Source: an uncultured Clostridia bacterium (GTDB lineage: Bacteria > Bacillota > Clostridia > Christensenellales > Borkfalkiaceae). Taken from it: a stretch of 5,907 nucleotides of DNA. The position numbers and the translations under genes are program-made. Below are positions 1 through 5,331 of the stretch, one piece after another. How positions within the stretch are numbered: the stretch's first letter is position 1; every line of letters begins with the position of its first letter. The notes under the pieces are model-generated. The model saw nothing but the letters and a program-made list of their open reading frames with translations. It was not told the origin of the DNA and made no database searches. Location of the stretch: contig USSJ01000088.1 in assembly GCA_900557285.1 (NCBI GenBank), forward strand, positions 1 to 5,907, given 5' to 3'.

Positions 1-71
1 AATGTTGCTCCGTCGGGCGCTTTTTCTTTATAAATGCCGTTTTAAGCCTCGGGACAACGTGGAACCGTAAC

Positions 72-191
72 ATGATCGGCGAAGCCGGAATATATCGTTC
101 GGCGGACAGCCGCCGCCCGGGCGGGACTGGCGGTATGGAACTTTCAGATTCGTTGTTTGCGCAGCTGAATCGGGCAGGCGTTGAAACCTGA
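72..191 (+). CDS. Doubtful small ORF or C-terminus of an edge-cut gene (39 codons from the ATG)
   Basis: An ATG at 72 opens a frame of 39 codons that ends in TGA at 189-191, and the same frame is open without a stop back to position 3. It could therefore be a small protein or the last part of a longer gene entering from the left. The product is unrecognised: an Arg/Gly/Pro-rich middle is followed by a more ordinary, protein-like tail (MELSDSLFAQLNRAGVET). There is no convincing Shine-Dalgarno before the ATG, and the middle coincides with the GC-rich palindromes, which can keep a frame open by chance. I list it only so that it is not lost; most likely it is not a gene. Confidence 0.15.
   Translation: MIGEAGIYRSADSRRPGGTGGMELSDSLFAQLNRAGVET
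101..124. repeat. GC-rich overlapping inverted repeats
   Basis: GGCGG (101-105) and CCGCC (110-114) form a 5-bp stem around the loop ACAG. Directly overlapping it is the 12-base perfect palindrome CCGCCCGGGCGG (113-124). The two structures share bases and would compete in RNA. No T-run follows, so this is not an obvious intrinsic terminator. Its role is unknown: it could be part of a structured RNA, an attenuator-like switch upstream of sigK, or a protein-binding palindrome. Confidence 0.5.
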
Positions 192-281
192 AAAGTGGCG
201 GCAAAAAGGAGAACGGCGAAGGCAAAGAAAAAAGGGACAGGCAGAAAACGGCAAGAAGGGCATGGTACAAGCCGCGAAAAT

Positions 282-290
282 CATATAGTA
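282..290 (+). promoter_or_regulatory. Candidate -10 element for sigK (sporulation-sigma or sigma-A like)
   Basis: CATATAGTA fits the B. subtilis sigma-K -10 pattern CATAnnnTA and is one base from the sigma-E pattern CATACAnT. It also contains TATAGT, five of six matches to a sigma-A -10. It lies 29 bp before the sigK start, so a transcript would begin near 297 and include the Shine-Dalgarno. I see no matching -35 at the usual distance for any of the three sigma factors, so the assignment is tentative. Sigma-E or autogenous sigma-K transcription would agree with how sigK is controlled in Bacillus. Confidence 0.3.
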
Positions 291-305
291 ATGGTGACCG
301 TATAG

Positions 306-313
306 AAAGGAGG
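306..313 (+). promoter_or_regulatory. Ribosome binding site of sigK
   Basis: AAAGGAGG is a near-perfect Shine-Dalgarno ending 6 bases before the ATG at 320. It fixes the start so that the hydrophobic pro-sequence is included in the protein. Confidence 0.85.
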
Positions 314-319
314 AAAGCC

Positions 320-1018
320 ATGCTGTTTGATTTTTTATGTGCGATATTGGGGAAATTATTGTTTTTCACGGGGGCGATCGGCGGAAAGAGTTCGTTTCCG
401 AAACCGTTGTCTGCGGAAGACGAAGCGAAATATCTGCGCCTGGCACGCGAGGGGGATAAATCGGCGAAAGATATGCTTGTAAGGCACAATATGCGATTGG
501 TGGCGCATATTGTAAAGAAATACAGCGGGGCGGCGGAGACAGATGACCTGATTTCTGTGGGGAGCATCGGGCTGATCAAGGCCATCGACACGTACAAAGA
601 CGGAAAAGGCACGCAGCTGGCGACATATACGGCGCGATGCATTGAAAACGAGATATTGATGCTGATCCGCAGTAATAAAAAGCACAAGGGGAACGTGTAC
701 TTGTCGGATCCTGTGGGAGTAGATAAGGAAGGGAATGAACTCACGCTGATGGATCTGCTGTTTGAAAAGGAAGACGGCGTATTCAAGACGGTAGAGAACA
801 AGCTGGTGAAGGAAAAATTCATGCGGCTTTTACGGCAGACGTTGACAGACCGCGAATATACGGTGCTTTGCCTGCGGTACGGGTTGAAAGGCGGAGCGCC
901 GATGCCGCAGCGGGAAGTCGCTGTATTTTTAAAAATTTCGCGCTCCTATATTTCCAGAATCGAAAAGAGGGCGATCGAGAAAGTACGGGCAAACATGGAT
1001 CGCAGCGATTACACGTAA
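320..1018 (+). CDS. sigK: RNA polymerase sporulation sigma factor, pro-sigma-K
   Basis: A sigma-70 family factor of 232 residues, directing late mother-cell transcription (coat and cortex genes) during sporulation. The first ~19 residues are hydrophobic and resemble the membrane-bound pro-sequence that SpoIVFB removes in Bacillus; aligning the FPxPLS motif (26-31) with B. subtilis SigK places cleavage near residues 19/20. Region 2 follows (about 46-120), with NMRLVAHIVKK, DDLISVGSIGLIKAI and the core motif ATYTARCIENEI. The segment DPVGVDKEGNE and the C-terminal helix-turn-helix with recognition helix SRSYISRIEKR (207-217) are typical of sigma-K. Pro-sequence, FPKPLS and length all favour SigK over its paralogue SigE. 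The gene is continuous across region 2, where B. subtilis carries the skin element, so no excision is needed. It has its own ribosome binding site and is separated from mcsA by a candidate terminator and a new promoter. Confidence 0.93.
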   Translation: MLFDFLCAILGKLLFFTGAIGGKSSFPKPLSAEDEAKYLRLAREGDKSAKDMLVRHNMRLVAHIVKKYSGAAETDDLISVGSIGLIKAIDTYKDGKGTQLATYTARCIENEILMLIRSNKKHKGNVYLSDPVGVDKEGNELTLMDLLFEKEDGVFKTVENKLVKEKFMRLLRQTLTDREYTVLCLRYGLKGGAPMPQREVAVFLKISRSYISRIEKRAIEKVRANMDRSDYT

Positions 1019-1069
1019 AATTTTGCGGCGGCGTCGGAAGAACGAGGAAAAAGAGAGAAAAAGTGCGGG

Positions 1070-1096
1070 AAATGGATGCGGTGAGCGTCATTTTTT
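1070..1096 (+). terminator. Candidate intrinsic terminator after sigK
   Basis: AAATG (1070-1074) pairs with CATTT (1089-1093). Inside this, after a bulged G at 1075, ATGC (1076-1079) pairs with GCGT (1085-1088) through one G-U wobble, closing a GGTGA loop. Six consecutive T residues run through 1091-1096. The stem is only moderately stable, but its position suits a terminator: 52 bp after the sigK stop and just before the -35 of the mcsA promoter. Confidence 0.4.
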
Positions 1097-1106
1097 GGAA
1101 AAACCG

Positions 1107-1135
1107 TTTACAAAGGGGCGGTCACGTGGTATAAT
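1107..1135 (+). promoter_or_regulatory. Sigma-A promoter of the mcsA-mcsB-clpC operon
   Basis: TTTACA (1107-1112) and TATAAT (1130-1135) are separated by exactly 17 bp: a perfect -10, and a -35 with one mismatch to TTGACA. Transcription would start near 1142, giving a leader of about 83 nt before mcsA. I looked for the CtsR operator (tandem GGTCAAA-type heptads) and for the HrcA/CIRCE inverted repeat around the promoter and in the leader and found neither on either strand. The spacer holds GGTCACGTGG, which is not a CtsR match. Confidence 0.85.
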
Positions 1136-1150
1136 AAGACAAAAGAGAAG

Positions 1151-1191
1151 GCGCCTTACGGGCGCAAGGTGAGCCGCGGACAAGTCTGCGG
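1151..1191 (+). promoter_or_regulatory. Two tandem hairpins in the mcsA leader
   Basis: Hairpin 1: GCGCC (1151-1155) pairs with GGCGC (1161-1165) around the loop TTACG. Hairpin 2: CCGCGGA (1174-1180) pairs with TCTGCGG (1185-1191) around the loop CAAG, with one G-U wobble. Neither is followed by a T-run, so they are not classical terminators. They lie between the predicted transcription start and the ribosome binding site, leaving the latter free. They may stabilise the mRNA or serve as a regulatory leader. I recognise no known riboswitch class. Confidence 0.5.
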
Positions 1192-1224
1192 CAGAGAAAT
1201 TCGGTTTACTTTCGGGGGTGCGAC

Positions 1225-1713
1225 ATGCTCTGTACCAACTGCAAAAAAAGGGAAGCTACGCACACGGTATGCGAAAACGACGGGGAAGAACTGCACTTGT
1301 GCGACGGATGTTTCGAACGGTTGGGCGGCGCTGCGGCGTATCTGGGAGACGGGCCGGATTTTTTTGTTAATTTTCTGCCGCCCGAAAAAGACGTTACCCT
1401 GAAGTGTCCGATATGCGGGACGACCTTGTCGGATTATACGCGGACGGGGCTTGTGGGGTGTGCGGCATGTTATGACACGTTTCGGGAGGAGCTGATGCCC
1501 GTGATCCGCAGGATTCACGGCAAGACGCAGCATGAAGGGAAGCGGCCGCTCGGGAGCGGGAAGCTGTTTGAATTGCTGGACGCACTGAAAGGGCTCCGCA
1601 CGGAGCTGGAACGGGCGCTGCGTGAAAAGAGAATGAAGGATGCGGAACGCATCAATCGTGACATTCGTGAGGTCAGCCGTATGATCAACGATGCGGGAGG
1701 CGAGAATGAATAA
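1225..1713 (+). CDS. mcsA: McsA, zinc-binding activator of the arginine kinase McsB
   Basis: McsA binds and activates the protein arginine kinase McsB and links it to ClpC in cytosolic protein quality control. The 162-residue protein has four CxxC pairs, at C3/C6, C26/C29, C61/C64 and C79/C82, consistent with two zinc-binding units. These are followed by the family segment RIHGKTQHEGKRP (96-108) and a C-terminal UVR-type segment (about 117-156, LLDALKGLRTELERAL onward) predicted to be a charged helical hairpin, as in UvrB/UvrC and the ClpC middle domain. Length and order match the family. The ATG at 1225 is preceded by GGGGGTG at 1214-1220 and begins directly with the first CxxC, so it is the natural start. 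It is the first gene of the operon and overlaps mcsB by 8 bp, which suggests translational coupling of the two partners. Confidence 0.93.
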   Translation: MLCTNCKKREATHTVCENDGEELHLCDGCFERLGGAAAYLGDGPDFFVNFLPPEKDVTLKCPICGTTLSDYTRTGLVGCAACYDTFREELMPVIRRIHGKTQHEGKRPLGSGKLFELLDALKGLRTELERALREKRMKDAERINRDIREVSRMINDAGGENE

Positions 1714-2740
1714 TATCGAGAGTACGGTCGTATCGACGCGGGTGCGGCTTGCGCGGAATCTTGGCGATTATCCGTTTCCGTCGGCATTTAAGAATACGGC
1801 GCAGGGCAGGAAGGTGATCCGCAGGGTCTACGACGCGGCGGCACGGTTGCGCGGATTCCGTCTTTATACGATGAATGAAATCAGCGAAACGGTTGCGCAG
1901 TCGCTGTGCGACGATCATCTGATCAGCGCGGAACTTGCGGCGAACAAGGGTTGCGGGGCGGCGCTGATCGACGAGGAAGAAACCGATGCGGATGCGCCGC
2001 GCGGGAAATTTTCTCTGATGATCAATGAAGAAGATCATTTGCGGGAACAATACATTGTCAACGGACTGAACCTGCCTTTGGCGTACCGAAAAATATCGGC
2101 GGTGGATGACGAATTGTCGAAAGAGTTGCGCTTTGCCTTTGATTCGCAGCTCGGATATCTGACGGCTTGTCCGACCAATCTCGGAACGGGATTGCGCGCC
2201 TCGGTGATGTTGTTTTTGCCGGGACTGACGCGTATGCACAAAATGAACCGTCTGACGCGGGAGATATCGCGGCTGGGGCACACGGTAAGGGGCGTCTACG
2301 GGGAAGGCAGTACGGCGGAAGGATATATGTATCAGATCAGCAACGAAGTGACTTTAGGGGTGGACGAAGATTATATACTTTCGGAAGTACAGCGTGCCGT
2401 GTTGGAGATCGTAAATCTTGAGGCGCAGGCGCGGAAGGCTTTGCGGACGAGTGATTTTGTGGGAATGAAAGATGAATGTTGCCGAGCATACGGAGTTTTG
2501 TGCAATTGTGAGCAGATTTCGTACGGAGAATTTATTCAGCTTGCGTCGGCAGTGAAACTGGGGATTGCGTTGGATTTTCTGGAATCGCGGCGGTTTTCGG
2601 CGATGGACGAACTGATATCGGCGGTGCGGCCTTCCAATCTGAACCTTCTGGTCGACAAGCCGCTGACGGCGTCGGAGCGTGACATATGCAGGGCGGAGAA
2701 GTGCCGCGCGGCGCTGGCGGCTGTGCGCAGATGTAAATAA
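1706..2740 (+). CDS. mcsB: McsB, protein arginine kinase (ATP:guanido phosphotransferase fold)
   Basis: McsB phosphorylates arginine side chains of damaged or regulatory proteins, marking them for ClpC-ClpP. From the ATG at 1706 it has 344 residues, slightly short of B. subtilis McsB (about 363). Visible motifs are the nucleotide-binding STRVRLARN (10-18), NEEDH with the catalytic-type glutamates (107-111), the phosphagen-kinase signature CPTNLGTGLRAS (155-166), the loop RGVYGEGSTAEG (195-206), and a C-terminal RDICRA (325-330) that matches the RDxxRA phosphoarginine-sensing motif specific to McsB. I prefer 1706 to the in-frame ATG at 1691 because GGGAGG (1695-1700) sits just ahead of 1706 and family proteins begin close to the STRVRLARN block. 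The gene overlaps mcsA in another frame. Ten cysteines, several clustered at 258-268 and 328-343, seem unusual. Confidence 0.94.
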   Translation: MNNIESTVVSTRVRLARNLGDYPFPSAFKNTAQGRKVIRRVYDAAARLRGFRLYTMNEISETVAQSLCDDHLISAELAANKGCGAALIDEEETDADAPRGKFSLMINEEDHLREQYIVNGLNLPLAYRKISAVDDELSKELRFAFDSQLGYLTACPTNLGTGLRASVMLFLPGLTRMHKMNRLTREISRLGHTVRGVYGEGSTAEGYMYQISNEVTLGVDEDYILSEVQRAVLEIVNLEAQARKALRTSDFVGMKDECCRAYGVLCNCEQISYGEFIQLASAVKLGIALDFLESRRFSAMDELISAVRPSNLNLLVDKPLTASERDICRAEKCRAALAAVRRCK

Positions 2741-2753
2741 AATTTTTGAGAGC

Positions 2754-2763
2754 GGAGCGGGGA
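2754..2763 (+). promoter_or_regulatory. Ribosome binding site choosing the clpC start
   Basis: GGAG at 2754-2757 lies 6 bases before the ATG at 2764. An in-frame TTG at 2746 would add six residues, but it has no suitably placed Shine-Dalgarno, and the extra residues (MRAERG) do not resemble a ClpC N-terminus, whereas MYDFNKFS does. Confidence 0.7.
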
Positions 2764-5253
2764 ATGTACGACTTTAATAAATTTTCGATGAATCTTCAAA
2801 AGGCTTTGAAATTATCGGTGGATGCGGCGAAATATTACGGGAGCACGTATGTGGGGAGCGAACATGTGCTGTTCGGAATGCTCAACGTGCCGGAATGCCG
2901 TGCGTGCCGTATTTTGCGTTCGGCGGGGGTGACGGAACCGGAATATCGTTCGGTATTTGTGCGGACGCTGGATAAACGTACCAAGCTGACGGGCTTTACG
3001 CCGCGGACAAAGGGAATGTTTGATAAGGCCTGCGAATATGCGGTGGATCATGACGGCACGGGCGCGAGTGTGGGAAGCGAATATATGCTTCTGGCGATTT
3101 TGGCGGATGACGAATCGGTGGCGGTGCGGCTTTTGAGAATGCTCGGCATCGATATAGATGAATTGCTGTCGGCTCTGGATGCGGAAATGGGCGAACCGAA
3201 GCCCGATCCGGAACTGGATATGTACGAATTCCGCATACAGCGTGCGAGCCAGCAGGCGCATGAAGGCGCAGGTCAGGGAAAATCGGGCGGCGGACTCAAT
3301 CTTCGGTTCGGGACGGATCTCACGCAAAAAGCGCGGGAGGGCAAGATCGACCCGGTCATCGGCAGAAAAAAGGAAATCGATAAAATTATTCAGGTTTTAT
3401 CGCGCCGTACGAAAAACAATCCTGTCCTTGTCGGGGAACCGGGTGTCGGAAAGAGTGCCGTTGTGGAAGGGCTTGCGCAGGCGATCGTGCGCGGGGAAGT
3501 GCCCGATCTTTTATCGGGAAAAACGGTATTTTCCCTGGATCTTCCCGGAATGCTTGCGGGTGCGAAGTACCGCGGCGATTTTGAAGAACGTTTAAAAGAG
3601 AGTATCGAAGCGATCCAAAAAAGCGGCAACGTCATATTGTTTATCGACGAGATACACAATATTGTAGGTGCTGGCGCGAGTGCGGATAACAGTATGGATG
3701 CGGCGAATATTCTTAAACCCATGTTGGCGCGCGGAGAATTGCAGACGATCGGAGCGACGACACTGGACGAATATCGGAAATACATTGAAAAGGATCCTGC
3801 TCTGGAGCGCCGTTTTACGCCCGTGAACGTAGAGCAGCCGAGCGTGGAAGAAACGATCGAAATTTTACGCGGTTTGCGGGATAAATACGAAGCGCATCAC
3901 AAAGTCACGATCAGCGACGATGCGATCGTAGCGGCGGCAAGCCTTTCCGATCGTTATATCACGGATCGTTTTTTGCCGGATAAGGCCATCGATCTGATCG
4001 ATGAAGCGGCGAGCCGTGCGCGGCTGGACAGCTATAACGGCCCGGAAGGCATCAAGGAAAAAGAGCAGGAAATCGAACGTCTGACGGCAGAGAAAAACAA
4101 GGCAGTCCGCAAGGATGACTTTCTTGCCGCGCAGAATTTTCTGCAACAGATCAAGCAGACGGAAGGCGAGATCGCGAAGATCCGCGAAGACTGGGAAAAG
4201 ACGCGCAAGGAAAGCCATGCGAGCATCGGAGCGGAAGATGTGGCAAAGATCGTGGCGAGCTGGACGGGGATCCCCGTTGTACGTCTGACGGAAGAAGAGA
4301 GCAAACGGCTTTTGCATCTGGAAGATGAATTGCATAAACGGGTGATCGGACAGGACGAAGCCGTGTCGGCGGTCGCAAAGGCGATCCGCCGCGCAAGGGC
4401 AGGATTAAAGGATCCGAACAGGCCGATCGGTTCATTTATTTTTGTCGGGCCTACGGGGGTCGGCAAAACGGAGCTTTGCAAAGCGCTGGCGGCGGCGATG
4501 TTCGGGGACGAGCGGCTGATGGTTCGCCTGGACATGAGCGAATTCATGGAAAAACATTCGGTGAGCAAGATCATCGGTGCGCCTCCGGGATATGTCGGCT
4601 TTGAAGATGCGGGCGGTCAGCTCACGGAGAAGATACGCCGTAAGCCTTATTCGGTAGTGCTTTTCGATGAAATCGAAAAGGCGCACCCGGACGTATTCAA
4701 TATTCTTTTGCAGATCCTGGATGACGGACGGCTGAGCGACAGCAAGGGCCGCGTTGTCAGTTTCAAAAATACGATCATTATCATGACGAGCAATGTCGGG
4801 GCGGGGAAAGTCAACGAAATGCGTCGGCTTGGTTTTTCGGGCGGTGCCGAATCGGATGCGGACATGGCGGAATATGACCGCATGAAAGAAAAGATCACGG
4901 AAGAGCTGAAAACGCAGTTCAAACCCGAATTTCTGAACCGTGTGGACGAGATCATCATTTTCCACAAGCTGACCAGAGAGGATGCATCCAAAGTATGCGA
5001 TCTGTTTTTGTCGGTGCTGTGCGAACGCCTGAAAAAGCGGGAAATAGAGCTTTCGGTGACGGAAGCGGCGAAGCAGCTGTTGCTGGACGAAGGTTACGAT
5101 ACGGTATACGGGGCGCGTCCGCTGCGCAGGGTGATACAGCGCCGCATGGAAGATGCGCTCAGCGAAGAAATTCTGGCAAATAAAGTATTGCCGGGACAGA
5201 AAGTCATGGCGGACGCAAAGGATGGAAAAATCCTGTTCCGCGCATTGAAATAG
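2764..5253 (+). CDS. clpC: ClpC, AAA+ unfoldase of the ClpCP protease
   Basis: A Hsp100 ATPase that unfolds substrates, including arginine-phosphorylated ones, and passes them to ClpP. It has 829 residues from 2764, near the usual 810-820. The double Clp N-domain (about 1-145) has the repeats GSEH (E33) and GSEY (E106), matching the glutamates that bind phosphoarginine in B. subtilis ClpC. AAA1: Walker A GEPGVGKS (224-231), pore loop KYRG (268-271), Walker B LFIDEIHN (292-299), arginine finger LERRF (347-351). A short coiled-coil middle domain with a UVR-like segment (about 424-475) marks ClpC rather than ClpB. AAA2: Walker A GPTGVGKT (562-569), pore loop GYVG (609-612), Walker B VVLFDE (631-636), sensor-2 GARPLRR (783-789). 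LGF (689-691) is the ClpP-docking tripeptide, absent from ClpB. It lies 23 bp after mcsB, in the same operon. A CxxC (C45/C48) in the N-domain is odd. Confidence 0.96.
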   Translation: MYDFNKFSMNLQKALKLSVDAAKYYGSTYVGSEHVLFGMLNVPECRACRILRSAGVTEPEYRSVFVRTLDKRTKLTGFTPRTKGMFDKACEYAVDHDGTGASVGSEYMLLAILADDESVAVRLLRMLGIDIDELLSALDAEMGEPKPDPELDMYEFRIQRASQQAHEGAGQGKSGGGLNLRFGTDLTQKAREGKIDPVIGRKKEIDKIIQVLSRRTKNNPVLVGEPGVGKSAVVEGLAQAIVRGEVPDLLSGKTVFSLDLPGMLAGAKYRGDFEERLKESIEAIQKSGNVILFIDEIHNIVGAGASADNSMDAANILKPMLARGELQTIGATTLDEYRKYIEKDPALERRFTPVNVEQPSVEETIEILRGLRDKYEAHHKVTISDDAIVAAASLSDRYITDRFLPDKAIDLIDEAASRARLDSYNGPEGIKEKEQEIERLTAEKNKAVRKDDFLAAQNFLQQIKQTEGEIAKIREDWEKTRKESHASIGAEDVAKIVASWTGIPVVRLTEEESKRLLHLEDELHKRVIGQDEAVSAVAKAIRRARAGLKDPNRPIGSFIFVGPTGVGKTELCKALAAAMFGDERLMVRLDMSEFMEKHSVSKIIGAPPGYVGFEDAGGQLTEKIRRKPYSVVLFDEIEKAHPDVFNILLQILDDGRLSDSKGRVVSFKNTIIIMTSNVGAGKVNEMRRLGFSGGAESDADMAEYDRMKEKITEELKTQFKPEFLNRVDEIIIFHKLTREDASKVCDLFLSVLCERLKKREIELSVTEAAKQLLLDEGYDTVYGARPLRRVIQRRMEDALSEEILANKVLPGQKVMADAKDGKILFRALK

Positions 5254-5285
5254 GAAGATCTTCAAACAGAAAGCGCCGGTTTTTT
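5238..5285 (+). terminator. Candidate terminator overlapping the clpC stop codon
   Basis: CCGCGC (5238-5243) can pair with GCGCCGG (5273-5279) with one bulged C, directly followed by six T residues (5280-5285). Inside the loop, TTGAA (5245-5249) can pair with TTCAA (5261-5265), extending the structure. Alternatively the perfect palindrome GAAGATCTTC (5254-5263) could fold on its own. The 5' arm lies inside the clpC coding region, so terminating ribosomes could affect folding. The pairing is imperfect, so termination is plausible but not certain; read-through into hpf is possible. Confidence 0.35.
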
Positions 5286-5303
5286 CGTTTTGTGAAAAGC
5301 CGT

Positions 5304-5315
5304 TGTTAAATAACA
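5304..5315. promoter_or_regulatory. Small inverted repeat just upstream of the hpf ribosome binding site
   Basis: TGTTA and TAACA form a perfect inverted repeat separated by AA. It lies in an AT-rich stretch ending 2 bases before AGGAGG (5318-5323), where an operator or a -10 region for hpf could sit. I found no well-spaced -35/-10 pair, so whether hpf has its own promoter here is open. Confidence 0.25.
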
Positions 5316-5317
5316 TC

Positions 5318-5323
5318 AGGAGG
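5318..5323 (+). promoter_or_regulatory. Ribosome binding site of hpf
   Basis: AGGAGG is a full Shine-Dalgarno, 8 bases before the ATG at 5332. It supports that start and suggests efficient translation. Confidence 0.85.
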
Positions 5324-5331
5324 GAAAGATT

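Larger units (their letters stand above)
1..319. other. Intergenic region upstream of sigK, no assignable gene
   Basis: No protein or known RNA is recognisable here. The left edge has a short GC-rich segment followed by a T-rich run (21-29), which could be the tail of a terminator or simply the end of a gene cut by the window. Forward frames at the edge stay open briefly: one closes at 31-33, one at 68-70 and one at 189-191, so the 3' end of an upstream gene may lie here, but I cannot choose between frames. Positions 101-124 hold overlapping GC-rich inverted repeats. Positions 192-260 are strikingly purine-rich. The last 40 bases carry a possible -10 element and the sigK ribosome binding site. 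A long reverse-strand open frame crosses this region into sigK; I regard it as a shadow of sigK. Confidence 0.6.

Noticed and set aside
59..70. TGGAACCG resembles the T-box core TGGNACC(GCG)
   Set aside because: The flanking bases do not match the wider T-box consensus, no terminator/antiterminator pair follows, and no aminoacyl-tRNA synthetase or amino-acid gene lies downstream.
88..103. Similarity between the upstream segment near 84-102 and clpC near 2938-2954 (CCGGAATAT..CGTTCGG)
   Set aside because: The match is short, differs by a two-base insertion, and one copy is ordinary clpC coding sequence, so chance is the simplest explanation.
28..822. Long reverse-strand open frame (264 codons) opposite sigK
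   Set aside because: It lies mostly antisense to the well-supported sigK, has a Ser/Phe/Leu-rich low-complexity product with no recognisable domain, and is a by-product of sigK codon use.
1121..1130. GGTCACGTGG in the promoter spacer as a CtsR half-site
   Set aside because: CtsR needs tandem heptads of the GGTCAAA type; only the first four or five bases match and there is no second copy.
868..1134. Forward open frame overlapping the sigK 3' end and reaching the mcsA promoter
   Set aside because: It overlaps the sigma-K DNA-binding region in another frame, runs through the promoter and terminator, and encodes nothing recognisable.
1691..1705. Upstream ATG giving McsB five extra residues
   Set aside because: GGGAGG lies between this ATG and the one at 1706, and family members start close to the conserved kinase block, so 1706 is preferred.
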